Made by a program: the position numbers and the translations under genes. Shown here one piece after another: positions 1 through 11,737 of a stretch of DNA of 64,000 nt; the first letter of the stretch is position 1, and the number at the start of each line of letters is the position of its first letter. The notes beneath the pieces are model-generated. The model searched no databases. It saw only the letters and a list, made by a program, of their open reading frames with translations, and had not been told where the DNA came from. The DNA lies in assembly GCF_004011695.2 (NCBI RefSeq), contig NC_082412.1:1240001-1304000 (forward strand). Reading direction: 5' to 3'. Source of the stretch: Ascochyta rabiei (lineage: Eukaryota; Ascomycota; Dothideomycetes; Pleosporales; Didymellaceae).

Positions 1-1308
1 ACGAGTACGAGACTGCAGCAAGAGGGGGCGGAAATGGTAAGTTGATTTGGTGGCGAGCCGTCGTACTGGTACGTACTACGTACGGGATTCAAGACAGATG
101 TGCGTGGAATCGTCATCGTTCTCTTTTCTATCGCGACATCGCGCTGTGGTGATACGGTGGTGCTAGATACTAGCGCACTTCGTACCAGACGATGCAACGC
201 ATGGGTAACTCTGGCACTGGGAGCTCGTTCACGCAATGGGACTTTGTATCAGTACCTCGTGCATTCCATGCCGGTCTGCAGAGCAATTGTGCTCCATGCC
301 CGCGAACTCGCTACTGTAGTACGAGACGAGTACATTGCCGGTTCTCTTCCATGGACTTGCACAAGGTCGAATACTGTCCACCTGTCAGCGCGCGGTGGAG
401 AAGCAGCGGTCTTCTGGAGCGGGGTTCGGGATTTGCGCAGCGGGGTTCTGAACCTTTGTTTGTCCTTGAGGCTTTCTTTGCGTGTCTGAGATGGGGCACG
501 GGAGTGGAGAAAGCATAGTGGGAGGCATGAGATGGTTGTGATGAGTAAGTAAGTAACTTGGATACGCCTGCCTCTAGCCCAGCAGAGTGGAGATTGTGTC
601 TTCCGGGACTCGAAGCAGTTAGTTTTGTGCATGTTGCAGATTGATTGAACATCTCTCTCTCTCTCTCTGCAGGGGGAAGATGGTCTCAACGGTAGGCTGT
701 CTGGGATAAGGAAGCAAATAGTCCGTGCCGGTAGTAGTTGGGCCACAAAAGTACGCCTCCGCGGTATGAGAGTTATTTGCAGGGAACAGGGTGGAGGAAA
801 GCGAGTAGTGTAGTGCAAGGTAAGGCGCACGGGAGTACAGCGAGTGGAGGAAAGCGCGATTGTTGCTCGTATATCCTCAATGCAGAAACACACAAGAGCA
901 GCCGCAACCAGGACACTGACACCTTCAGAAGCAGCGACGTGGGAATGTATTGGTGCCAAATGCCGATCTTCCAAGCTGCACAGCAGCATTAAGTATTATA
1001 CAAATATCAACCCCCAAGCCTCACCCTGAATGTACAATCCCGCCTAAATAGAAAGAAGGACAAGAAGCCTTCGCGAAGCGCGCAAAAGAAGAGGCTAACA
1101 AGCAAGAGATGGGCAATGATGATGTACCGAACCTTTTGAGCCACAGCTGGGCGTCCATGCAACCGCGGGAAATCAAAAACACAAAAGAGATGTCTGCTCA
1201 CCATCGTACCTCGTAAGGAAATGCGCCGCGAGAGGCTGGGTATGTAGGTGAAGTAGTGGGTCCAAGTGTGATGTTGTGGTGTGACGAAGAAAAAGAGGTG
1301 TCGTCGGA
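1..1308. other. Left intergenic stretch, no gene supported
   Basis: No reading frame here has recognisable protein features. The longer frames overlap one another on both strands and show no domain or convincing start context. A short TC microsatellite lies near 652-669. The 3' untranslated region of the minus-strand gene that ends at 1309 must fall in the right part of this stretch. Confidence 0.5.
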
Positions 1309-4300
1309 TTATGCTGTCTGGCTGTGCGCAATCCACGCATCATGAGCCTCTCGAAGAACTACAGTGCTGTTAGCAGTTGCTTCGTGCAGGGCGAGCTGTA
1401 ACTTACTCTGCAGAACATGAGCCTGCGAGGTAGAGGACTCGCATGCACACTGCAGCGTCCTGCCGTCAATGAAGTCTAGTACGACGCTGTTGGGAAGCTC
1501 TTGTCGATCCTGATCAGGAGGGTAGGGTGTTTCGAACTCAGTGAGGTGGAAGCGCTTGGTGATTCCCTTCGGGTTCGAGATCGAGGGGCTCAGGACCAGG
1601 TTGCCCAAAGCGTCGATCTCGACGAACCGGCGTTTCCATAGCTGTCTTGTGTTAGCTTGTATCACACTGCCACGGTGTAGCTGACTTACCAGTGTGTCAG
1701 GGAACTGGACGTTGAGGTCGCCAACCTGAACGGACGGCGGCGGTTCCCGCACAGACAACAAGGATGTAGGACGAAGGTCTTGCTCAGGAAGAGCTAGGCT
1801 CGAGGCTGAATTCTTCCATGGCATCGCCGACATGGACGAAGACATGCGCTTGAACAGCTTGCTTGTACGCGAGTCCTTCTTCCCTCCTTTCTTGTCCTCA
1901 CGCTTCTCGTCATCCCCGTCGTGGCTGTGAATCGACTTTGTCTCACTCATCCGGCGACCAAAGGACCTCCAGCTGCTTTCAGACGAAGACCGAGGAAGCG
2001 CAGGGCCTTGATCGCGCGAGTGCGACGAGGCGGGCGCTCTAGGCGAAGCTGGCTCCATGGTTGCAGGCGGCGCCGTCTTCACGCGGGTCGGGCTCTTGGG
2101 AACAAATGCGGGCTTTTGATCGTCGATGATCAGTGGACTCTGGTGGAGGTCTAGCGGTGTCGTCTCGGTGGGCATAGCTAATGTGGGTTGCTTTGTGCGA
2201 TCGTCTTGGATGATACGAGCAGTGACCTGGACGGTCTCGGGCTGCTCCACCTGCTGTACATTGTACACCGTGCTGTCCGATGTCACGGGCGAGGGTTGCA
2301 GCGCAGGCTTCTTGTCGGGCGTTGTCTGATTAGACAAGCTCAGGAATGACGGGCTGCCCAGCCGCTGGACAGGCCGATCGTCGGGAGACCTCTCGATTGG
2401 CGTCGCTGCGAAGAAGTTTGACTTTCGTTGCGCCAGGCTGGAGCCAGGTCTCGATCGAGGCGTATCGAGACCAATGCTTGGACTCAATGATGCCTGCGAA
2501 TCACGCTTGGACTTCTCTGCAAGGGCCTTTATTCTTTGCGCGATGCCACCGGAGACCTTTACGGAATTCATCTTGGCCGGTGGGGCTATTTCCTCGCTCT
2601 TTGTGGATGTGATCCATGGGCCTGACGACTTCCTTGCAAGCTGTTCTGGCGCGGTTCGGCCGATGTTGTTGAACGACGTCGATACGGCCCTTTTAGGAGG
2701 AGAGGAGATCTTGGGCTCAGACGGCTGGCGAGGAAAGAAGGGCATGATTGGCGATTTGGACACCGACATTGGCTTGGCCTGTTGAACCTCTGCGCTGCGG
2801 AGTTCCTCCATGAAAGAGTCGTCGGACAGGTACTCGGCCTCGGAATTTTCCGCGCTCACCTGAATCGGGTCAAGCAGTGGCCTGCGCTTCTCTTTGGACT
2901 GATACCAGCTCTCTCCTTTGGAGGTTGGCAGGAGCATCGACTCCCTGTTGCGCCTCTTGGACTGCTTTTCGTTCTGCTGCGTGTCGTCTTCAGGGGGCAT
3001 GTAGATGGTTGACTCGCGGTTGGCGCGGCGTGATTGGTCTTGGGGGTAGGAAGGCATAAGGGTTGTTGTGGATTCCCGCTTTGACGTCTGGGTGGTCTCG
3101 TCTGACTCAAGTGGGGCGTCCTCTGGCGGGGTCGGCAACTGACTAGGAACGTGCAAATTCAAAGACGGAACTGGTGTTCTGCTCTCCGGGACCACTGTCG
3201 GCGAAGCGTCTGTAGACTGCTGCTCGTCTAGTGCATCCCAGGTTGTGTGTTCTGGAATAGGACCCGTCTTCTGTGCATCGTCCATGTTATTGTGATCGTC
3301 ATCGGACAGGGATGAGGGCCGGGTGGATGGTGCGACAGATGAACCTTGCGTTTGCGCAGATACCGGCGAGGACACGGATACAGCAAAGTTGAGATGGTCG
3401 TTTTCGGGTTGGTTGCTGGTGTGAACCATGCCTGAGCTGTCCACTGCCAGAGATGAAGTTGTGTGCTCGTCTAGTGATATCTTCCTGTCCTCAGACTCCC
3501 TGTTCTGCGGCGTGAGAATGTCTTCTCCGTTGACTGCTTCCGTGCCGGGCGTGGGGTTCTGGGTCTCTGCCGAGAGGTGATTCGAGTTGCCGTCGAGGTG
3601 TGGTGTCTCTGTCGCTGCGCTGCGATCATCGAGAAAGGGATTGGATTCAGCGATCTGGCCCTGTGCTTCACGGCTCGCTGTGACTTGTTCCGCCATCTTG
3701 CTCTGCTGGTCTTGGTGGGCCTTTATCTGCTTCTTACGCAATTCCAAGGCTTTCATCAACCGGGTCCTCTCTTGTGTGTTGCCGCTGGACCTGTGCCCGC
3801 TGCTGTAGCTCACGGGCATGGACCGTACACTGGCTGGGCTCTTCAGCGAGAAGGTGAGGGAGATGGGAGAAACAGGGGCTTCTGGTATCGTGGAGACGGG
3901 CGTAGGTAGAGACTTGGGGTTCGTCAGGCTCGGCTCCGAGGCTGAATCCTTGGATTTGTGCTTCTTCGCCTCGGTTGTCTTTCGATTGGCTGAGCGAAGG
4001 CCGGAGGGCAGGGAGGATTTCTGTTTCGGGATGAGTCGAGAGCCACTGCCTGAGGTGGACGGCCGCCTGCCTTCGTGTGATGGTCGGGGTCGTGGGCCCA
4101 GGGCCTCCTTTGGCTTTGTGTACTGGGCGTAGTAGTGCTCGTACAGCTCGTTGTAGTCTGGGCGAGCTGTGTGCGACGAGGCTCTTGGCTCCGGACCTCC
4201 TTGGAAGATCTTGTCGTAGCTCGTGAGCGTGTCTCTGAAGTCGCTCAGGTCGTCGGCCTCGGGCGTGTGCGGGCCCTGCGTGAGCTTCTCGATGGTGACG

Positions 4301-5273
4301 TGGGAGATGTCAGGCGCTGGCTTGGCCTCCAGTGGCCTATCGTCGAGGAGTACGGCGACCTGCTCTGTGTTCTGCGAGGCCACGGAGGCGCTCCGTAGGG
4401 AGGCTTCGTCGTTGCTCACTGTGGGCGCAAGGAGAGGCGGCGCGGTGGACGAGGCGGTAGGCGGTCGTGGTTGGGTGCTGGCGTGGGTGCTGGCGTGGGG
4501 GCTATCGTGGGTGCTATCGTGGGTGCTGTCGTGGATGCTGTCGTGGGCGCTGTGGTGGGCGCTGTCGTGGGTGCTGTGGTGGGCGCTGTCGTGGGTGCTG
4601 TGGTGGGCGCTGGGCTGGCCAGGCGCCTCAGACTCTTCCCTGATCCAGCTCAGCTTCTGGTGGCGGGCAGACGAGCCACTGGACGAGGAGGTCGAGGGGG
4701 CGGCGGTGTGCAGGGAGCAGGCCGAGGTAAGGGCGGCATCGCTAAGCTCCTCGGGCGAGCTGATGGAGAGGACCAGGTCGTGGGGCGTGAACCTGTCGGC
4801 CACGGTGATGAAGTGGACGGCTACGCGGGCTGCGGTGCATGTTAGCGCGGCCCTGATCTGCAGGTGGGAGGGTATTGCCTTGGAGCAGGCGCGAGGTGCC
4901 CTCGGGTATGTACTTGACCAGGACCTTGCGGCGGCGGTACAGCAGCAGGCCGTACAGCGGCGACTTGTCTGGATACTGTGCGACGGCAGCGCGGGCGTCT
5001 TGGGCGCCGCCAGTTCCCGCGGTGAGGATGGCGACAGCATCCCTTGCCGTGTACTTGAGCAGGAACCTGCACTCGATGCGTTAGCACAGCGGCAGGAGAT
5101 TGCGCAGACACTGGGACATTGGGACATTGGGATATTGGGACATTGGGACATTGGAGACATGGGGACATGGGGACATGGGGACACGGGGGGGCATCGCACC
5201 ATCCACCAGCCTCGGCCAGTGCGCTCTGGTAGGCCTGTGTGACGGCCAGGTCGTCGAGCCCGTTGAGCGACAT
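1309..5273 (-). CDS. ADF-H-like / PH-domain cytoskeletal protein, four exons
   Basis: Inferred exons on the minus strand are 5273-5200, 5066-4879, 4829-1690 and 1641-1309, giving 1,244 aa in a continuous frame. The N-terminus, starting MSLNGLDDLAVTQAYQ, resembles the actin-depolymerising-factor-like region of a large Pezizomycotina family that databases often label 'GPI-anchored cell surface glycoprotein', although no signal peptide is present. The middle, about 900 aa, is Ser/Pro-rich and disordered, with a His-Thr-Asp-Ser repeat and charged coiled-coil stretches. The C-terminal 130 residues look like a PH domain (LLWKRRFVEIDALGNLVLSP), which suggests membrane-lipid binding. Intron 1 contains a minisatellite. 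Intron 2 (4878-4830) has a GC donor. Intron 3 (1689-1642) is GT-AG with a length divisible by three, so it hides inside a longer open frame. The family match is from memory; the splice sites are read directly and agree in phase. Confidence 0.8.
4485..4620. repeat. Coding tandem repeat (His-Ser/Thr-His-Asp-Ser units)
   Basis: A 12/24-bp minisatellite of GTGGGCGCTGTCGTGGGTGC-like units lies in frame inside exon 3 of the PH-domain gene. It encodes alternating HHSTHDS/HHSAHDS units in the disordered part of the protein. Copy number probably varies between strains. Confidence 0.85.
5104..5190. repeat. Intronic minisatellite of GGGACATT/GGGACATG units
   Basis: About ten 8-bp units (GGGACATT, then GGGACATG) fill the first intron (5199-5067) of the PH-domain gene. 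The unit is read directly from the sequence. It enlarges this intron to 133 nt, while the other introns of the gene are 48-49 nt. Confidence 0.9.
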
Positions 5274-5948
5274 TCTGGGAGCGCAGGGCCTGCAGTGCGC
5301 TGCAGCCGGTCGCGGAGTGCAGCAGCCTCCAGTGCAAAAGGGCTGCCGTGGTGCAGAGTGGCCGTGGTGCAGAGTCGCAGAGTCGCAGAGTCGCAGAGTC
5401 GCAGAGTCGCAGAGTCGCAGAGTCGCAGTGTTTGGACAAGCTGCGCGGTCCGTCGTCGCAGCGGGCGCGCGCGCCGGGGAGCGGGCCAGTGCGTGCGACC
5501 GCCTACCAGGGAGGACAGCCCAAGCCTCAAGGGACAGCCCAGGGGACAGCCTAGGGGACAGCCTAGGCGTCAACGCGAGCCACCGGTACTGCGCGATCCA
5601 CGGACGGCCGCGAGTCAAGTGGCTGCCACAGTGGCTGCCAGCACTGCAGTCCAACCACACAACCACACAACGACTAACAATGCCACTGTGTAGACGCTGG
5701 CGCCTGCGAGAGCGAGAGAGTGCTGCCCCCGCTCTGCAGCATGGGAGCCAGCTGCGTGTGCGAGCGTGCACGGGCTTGGGTGAGCGCGGGCTGCTGCACG
5801 GCCGCACTGCGTAGTGTTTCACTTTCTGCCCTCCACCATCCCCTGGCCCGGGCGCCGGGTGCTGCGTCGGCGGCCCCCCTCCGGCTGGGCTGTGTTGAAC
5901 GCGGACTGCCTCGACCAGGCCTCGCGCGACGGTGCACTGTCTACTAGA

Positions 5949-5992
<44 letters not shown>

Positions 5993-6693
5993 ATACTATG
6001 TACATACTATGTACACAGTAGTGCAGTAGTGAGCAAGCACATGGCAAGTAGCTCAGACACTCGCACCCACTGGCACCAGCAGACACCATCGACACCGGCA
6101 AGCCTGTCTTGTTCCTAGCCTGCGATAGACGTGGCGTGGCGGCTGCAGCTGCCGGACAACTGCCTCCGTCCAGTCGCAGTCCTGGCCTTGGCTCCAGGAA
6201 CGCCATCGAATGCTTCGCACGCTATGGCTGTTCGATTGACTTTGCCCGTGTGTCACCACGCATCAATGCCATGCCGTGCCATGGCCCCAGCGAGCAGAGC
6301 GGTGCACTCCACGTCGCCGTCAAACGTCTGTTCCACGTCCCCTACCAGCAACCAGGACGGCCCCTCCAAGCCACCAGAAGACCTCTCCACCCCCTTGCAG
6401 CGTGCATGCGAACTACCCCACCAGCCCGCTCGCCCGCTCTCTACGAACCACTGATCACTAAGCCACCAGCTACCCAGATGCCTGTGGAGACAATGCTGCC
6501 TCCAACAGGCACCTCGTCTGCACCGGACGGCTGCGGCCGGTGTCACACCTTTCTTAACTGCGTCGTATCCCCGCTACCACGCAGCTGTGGCTACACCATC
6601 TCCAGCCCGAAAATCCCAACACGCCCACTGCCGGTCCAGACGCCCACGCTTTGCAGCAATCGATAGACAACACCCTTGCACACCACCACCATC
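5274..6693. other. Divergent intergenic region with low-complexity repeats
   Basis: This is the shared upstream region of the PH-domain gene (minus) and the decarboxylase gene (plus). It holds the CAGAGTCG array, three AGGGGACAGCC-like repeats near 5529-5565, and a TATCTAC-type array at about 5948-6012 that changes into TACATACTATG units. The frames across 6109-6666 have no recognisable content and are treated as non-coding. Confidence 0.55.
5348..5430. repeat. 8-bp minisatellite (CAGAGTCG)n
   Basis: About eight uninterrupted CAGAGTCG units lie 80-150 bp upstream of the start codon of the minus-strand PH-domain gene, in its probable promoter or 5' leader. Confidence 0.9.
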
Positions 6694-7389
6694 ATGACAT
6701 CACTCCCACTAGTCTCCACGCTGCCACACGCCTCCGATGCCGACCTGACAACGGTGTTGGATCTGCTCTTCGAGCCCTCGCCCCCACTGAGCGCACTGAC
6801 CCTTCCTGTGCTGCGCTCGACGACGTTCCCCAGCTACCATGTCCTGATCGTCGCCGTCAGTGCGCAATGGAAGGCACTCGCGAGCTCAGCCAACCCGGAA
6901 GACGTAAAGAAGCTCTCGGACATCCTGTGCTCCCACCCGCGGCTCGGCGAGAAGAAAGTCGACAGCGAGCAGAGCAGAAAAGAGCAGGCGCAGTTGCAGC
7001 AGGGCGCCGAGGAGGAGAAGGAGAAGCTCGCAGCCCTGAACCGCGAGTATGAAGACAAGTTCCCCGGCTTGAGATATGTGTGCGTCTACCTGATCTCCCT
7101 TTGCTTCACTCCCCACCTCCCACATGCATCGCAACCCTGCACAGTCCACTCTTGAAGAGCGGGAGAAAGAGCTAGCCACGCACCGTCACCACAACCATAC
7201 TCATCTCATCATGCAAATTCTACACAACTAACACCCCCAAGCGTCTTCGTCAATGGCCGTCCCCGCTCTGCCATCATGGAAGACATGCGCGCCCGCATCG
7301 CCCGCGCCGACATGGCTGCAGAGCGACAAGAAGCGATCCAGGCCATGTGCGACATAGCCCTCGACCGCGCCCGCAAGCTGCAGGCGTAA
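6694..7389 (+). CDS. OHCU decarboxylase (uricase-pathway decarboxylase), two exons
   Basis: Exons 6694-7079 and 7242-7389 give 177 aa. The family converts 2-oxo-4-hydroxy-4-carboxy-5-ureidoimidazoline to S-allantoin, the last step of urate oxidation, usually in the peroxisome. Supporting features are the substrate-loop segment LRYVVFVNGRPRSAIMEDM, restored exactly by splicing GT|C at the junction, the preceding HPRLGEKK motif (the family's His-Pro segment), and the helical C-terminus ending RARKLQA. The length is normal for the family. The start is the ATG at 6694, the first in frame, in the context ACCATCATG. The 162-nt intron ends with a CTAAC branch site. No clear peroxisomal C-terminal SKL-type signal is seen. 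It looks intact and is a conserved gene marking ordinary chromosomal sequence left of the repeat-rich region. Confidence 0.87.
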
Positions 7390-7436
7390 AGGTCTCTGAC
7401 CTTCTAGCATCTGCCATGTGAGTAGGCGAGTAATTT

Positions 7437-7662
7437 CACGAGGGAGAGAGGGAGAGAGGGAGAGAGAGGGAGAGAGAGGGAGAGAGAGGGAGAGAGAGGG
7501 AGAGAGAGGGAGAGAGGGAGAGAGGGAGAGAGACAGAGAGAGAGAGAAAGAGAGAGAAAGAGAGAGAAAGAGAGAGAAAGAGAGAGAAAGAGAGAGATAG
7601 AGAGAGAGAGATAGAGAGAGAGAGATAGAGAGAGAGAGACAGAGAGAGATAGAGAGAGAGCT
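7437..7662. repeat. Purine-rich microsatellite (GAGAGAGG / GAGAGAAA / GAGATA)
   Basis: About 225 bp of pure purine sequence progress from GAGAGGGA units to GAGAGAAA units to GAGATAGAGA units. The long Ser/Leu frames on the opposite strand come from this repeat and are not genes. It starts about 50 bp after the decarboxylase stop codon. Confidence 0.95.
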
Positions 7663-7726
7663 AGCACAGTTTGATTCATGATACAGCGACCCTTTTTCCA
7701 CCTGCTCTGGTACGTAGTCTGTCACT

Positions 7727-7860
7727 CCAGAAAAAGGGAAGAAGCGTCTGTTGCTCCAGAAATAGGGAAGAAGTATCTGTTACTCTAGAAATAGGGAAGA
7801 AGTATTGGTTGCTCTGAAAATGAGTTGTGTCGGTTACTCCAGAAAATGAGAGAAGAGATT
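7727..7860. repeat. Degenerate direct repeats, ~29-bp unit, at the left edge of the transposon-rich region
   Basis: Four to five imperfect copies of a unit resembling CTCCAGAAATAGGGAAGAAG plus about nine variable bases run head to tail and decay rightward. They lie between conserved host genes and the DUF3435 relic, 400-530 bp before its start codon. Confidence 0.75.
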
Positions 7861-8258
7861 ATATTTGGTACACTGCATTCACTCTTCCACATACGACCAT
7901 AGGACGTTGAAAACAAGTTCTCCTGCCCGACCCGCCGTCTGTCGTGGTACCGTTTTGAGAAGACTGTTATCCACATTTCTGTTTTCGGTAACCATACCTT
8001 CAAACAAGCTAAGCTCTATCTAGTTCTATTTGTCCTCTCTCTTTGTCGCAGGAACACCAAACTGGAGTCAAGTTCCTGGTCTGTGAGCTTTCATGCCGAC
8101 CGCCGACACTGCCATGCTGTTAACTACGCTGCCTGTTATGGTATTTTTCCCGCGCCCACCCTCCTGCGGTCGTACGTTGACGGCCGCACGTTGACAGCCG
8201 CTTGCCCCCTCCTCACAACCTCTACTCTTCCGCAATACCTCAGTTGACTAAAAGCAGA

Positions 8259-10880
8259 ATGCGCAAAGCTACTAGACATATCAACCTTGAGGATTTCAAA
8301 AAACGAGCTCGGCAAGAGGTCGCGCCGCAACCGCTTAGCTCAGAGGATATCAAGAGAGCCCTGATCAAATCCAGCTATGATTCCTACAAGTTTACAATGG
8401 AGCAATGGTCGTAGTAAGTCTCAACACGCATAGTTATACATGATTGAAGACGCTCACTAGCTGCTTAGCTTCTCTAAACATATTCTGGAGAAACCGATGG
8501 CTGAGCAACGCTTTACAGAGGCACCTACAACTTTTCAGATTAAGCTCTTCCTGGAGTGGTTTACTCAGACACGTACAGGTCTCTTGGAAGAATGTATTAC
8601 TGACACAACCCTTTTCAACCGCTTCAACAGTCTGAAGCGGGCTGTTAAGATCCACACGCGTTACCAATACACTACCGTGCAGAACCAGGACATTATCAGT
8701 TTTGTCACAAAGGACCTCATCCCACGGGGCCTTCTCTCAACATGCGCTCGCGCTAAGCCACTTGCGCCTGCCGCAGTTGCAAAAGACATTATTAGGTTTC
8801 TGTTCGCTAGCGACGAGTACAAGCATCTGCACCCTCGCATACGTACCTAGATGGCTTTTGCCATACAGCTTATGCTTCTTGTTAGCGTCCAACCAGGAGA
8901 AGTAGTTGAGTCAGATGCATGGTATCAGACTAATAAGGGCTTGCTTTACAAGGATATTGAGCTTGTTCGCTTGTGGAGCAGCAGCCATCCTGGGTGGCGT
9001 CTCCATGTCAAGTTGAGAAACCGAAAGGGACATCGTGAATACAAGAAACATGCGTACGATCCTCCCTGAGCTAGTGGTCATAATACACACGACTAACGCT
9101 GAACAGACCTGTTATGACGCTGTATGAGGAGCCGCTTATGAGGTACATGTGTCCCGTAACATGGTTCCTGTCGCTTGCCTTTGCAGATGGAGTGTTTGAG
9201 GATATGGGAACTTCTAACGATCTAGAAACTGTAAAACCTATCCTAGGAAATATGCTTTATAGGGCCAAGTACAAGTCTGAAGTTCTAGAGCGTCCTGTTA
9301 TGAGGGGCATGCGCGCGGATAAATCCATATCTGAGACCAGAATATAGACCTACGATTGTTTCAACTCAGCATTAAAGAGCGCTAGTTAACGGGCTGGCTA
9401 TTAAGAGAACCTTAGTGCATATTGCTTCAGGCGCGCCTTTGCGCATGCTGTTGAGGGCAAGTAAAGTACGCAAGGTTATGGAGCGAAGCTAACATGCATT
9501 TAGGCCAAGCCACAGCCACCCAGCAAAGGACATTAATAGGGCACAAATATGAAGATACAGCTTAATACTATGTCTCTAGATTCATTGGTATTGACAGCTA
9601 ATTGATTATTTATGAACGTGAGCAGTGTCTTGACCTGTACAAGGAGTCCAGCTCTATAATAGCAAATCAGAATCTGCTGGCGCCTAAACCACCAGGATCA
9701 ATGCTCACGGAGCCACTGTGTGAAAGAGCAACAAAATCACTGGAAGAGGAAGAAGAGAGACATCCTCAAGTGGTATCGACCATGTTGCTCTCTGCGACGC
9801 AGGAATACGAACTTAGGCGACAATCCCAGGAGAAGGCGTATCAAAAAGACCGCCAAGAATACCTTAAAGGGAAAGGCAGAGTAATTAGGGCAACGGCACC
9901 AATATCCGCAGTTCTCTTCCGCAAACCGTCCCGTTATCTACTAGCGCTACTCAAGTTTGAGCCTGATCGCCAGCTCGTATTGGACCTTATGTTCCGCAAT
10001 GATAGTAGTACTAACAAGACTACTGCTGCTCTTTCGCTAACAGAGGTTCTTAAGCCTCTTATCAGCCTGGCTAGGTCTCAGAGGAAACGATACGCGTACA
10101 AAACCGCAGAGCCAACAAGCCAGAACTGCTGTAGTGATTGCAGTAAAAATTTGACCAAGTAAGTACATCTTTGCTCCCTTTAGGCTCCGGCTTACGTTTC
10201 TTAGCCTTCGTCCAGATCGTGTCCACAGTCATTTACTACAGTGCGCACGCTAACAGCGCATTAACTGCGAACGCGATCATATAACGGAACAGTTCTTGAA
10301 GATTTATACGTGTCTTTGGAATAATTGCTACTACCGCTTTAACGGGAAGACGTGTGGGTTATATTCTCGCCATGTGACCAAACATCTTAAGCATTCTAGG
10401 TCACACTAATGCCTATAGTCTGACTGTTATAAGATACTAGGAAGTAATAAGGATCTTGCATACTACGTGTCAGAGAAGCATTATGTCCTAAACAAATAGA
10501 CAATGCTTACAAGAATGCACTATTGCTACAAGCATGATGTATAGTGTCGTTCTAACTAGATATAGAACGCACATTTACAAAGAAAGTACCTTAAAAAACT
10601 AAACAACTACTGCAGTTTAATTAAAGAGTGCGGAGTTGTGGTAGTTGCTGCACATTGCTTGTTTTGTCTTAGTGCTGATGCACTGTTGGCAATACGCTTC
10701 GCACAATTTAGTAACGTTTTTACATTACATAAACACATTAAGGAGCATTTAACTTAAAAGCATAATCTTAAAGTATGCCCCTACCCGCTCTGCGAAGATG
10801 AGTTGTCCTCAGAGTCTGAGTTCTGGAATCATGCAACTTCGGTTCACGGCATCCCTCCATTTGGTCCGCGCAGGGTAACA
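8259..10880 (+). pseudogene. DUF3435 tyrosine-recombinase-like gene with C-terminal C2H2 fingers, decayed
   Basis: Starts at ATG 8259. A GT-AG intron (8414-8468) joins MEQWS to YFSKHILEKPMAEQRF. Segments match the DUF3435 pattern: QMAFAIQLMLLVSVQPGE (one Gln now TAG at 8848), LLYKDIELVRLW, LYEEPLMRYMCPVTWFLSLA, then YCFRRAFAHA (tyrosine-recombinase H/R-x-x-R-like box), then GHKYEDTA-YY near 9539-9570, which has the Gly-His...Tyr layout of recombinase box II. Further right are Cys/His pairs (about 10265-10420 and 10640-10870) resembling C2H2 fingers. Stops at 8848, 9563 and 9599 fit Gln codons changed by C-to-T; small frameshifts also occur (about 9350-9500). DUF3435 includes the captain recombinases of Starship elements, normally the first gene at the 5' end. 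The C-terminal fingers mean it could be a different DUF3435 subgroup. Not functional as it stands. Confidence 0.75.
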
Positions 10881-11737
10881 GGGAAACGCAAAACACCTAA
10901 AGATGGCGACAACAACTAAGGTACTACGAAGTTTAAGCGCAGCATAATGCATTAGTGTGGCGAGTGCGCAGGATGGGCGCTTAGGACAGTCGATCATTAA
11001 GCAATTGGATCGTCAGACAAGAGAATTAGATGACGGAAACAGGGTATGTACACCATGTTCAACAGTTTACATGATTCAGGAAGCAGACAGATTTAGCGTT
11101 AAACAGACTCTTTAAATGGATACATAAGAAGTAACTTGATTAATTAATGTCCTGCACAACGATTATCGGAATGTTGCAATCTCCGGCTCACATCTATGTC
11201 GCAAAACCTAACACTCAGGGACCCCCAATAGTGCAGTTGCAACATGTTAAGCAAACTACGCGTCGGAAAGCAAAGATGGCGACGAGGTGGCATGTCCAGG
11301 CGCATCAAGCACTCGCGCATGCGCTCTTATTTCCGCCTGTTCCACTGCCAACGGCCAAACCACCGCCTATCCTAGCACCGCGCCCATCCCGCGAGCTCCT
11401 GCAATCTCGGCTTCTCAAATTGCTTCAACACTTAGATGAACCACTAGAAGGACAATATGCGAAAGTTTCCTGCTTGTACAACCAGAACGCAGTTCTTGTA
11501 TGTATCTAGGCATAACATGCTTGATTAAGCTAATGGTACCAAGGGCTCGCTCGATCTGTCAGGCCAAACATCAAGTTAGTACTACAAAGCCCCCAGATCG
11601 TTGGACTCCGCGTGATGATGGCTTTTGTGAATACTTCTTGCAGGCATGGCCATTCAAAATTGTACGCTTGTGAAAGTGATTGAAGGGGGTAGACGCAAGT
11701 ATTGTTTGGAAATATAAAACATATCTCTAAAGTCAAT
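10881..11737. other. Relic or intergenic sequence after the DUF3435 pseudogene
   Basis: One open frame, 11147-11509 plus (120 aa), has a basic stretch and a proline-rich run but no recognised domain. Its codon pattern is not convincing. The rest is AT-rich and closed in all frames. Confidence 0.4.

Noticed and set aside
4223..5242. Long plus-strand open frame (339 codons) opposite the PH-domain gene
   Set aside because: Antisense to a gene with recognisable domains; its length comes from the GC-rich repeats and has no protein features.
7228..7725. Minus-strand Ser/Leu-rich open frame of 165 codons
   Set aside because: Produced entirely by the GA microsatellite; overlaps exon 2 of the decarboxylase.
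7700..8258. An exact Starship 5' border and target duplication
   Set aside because: No convincing duplicated target could be paired with any site on the right; left as an open question.
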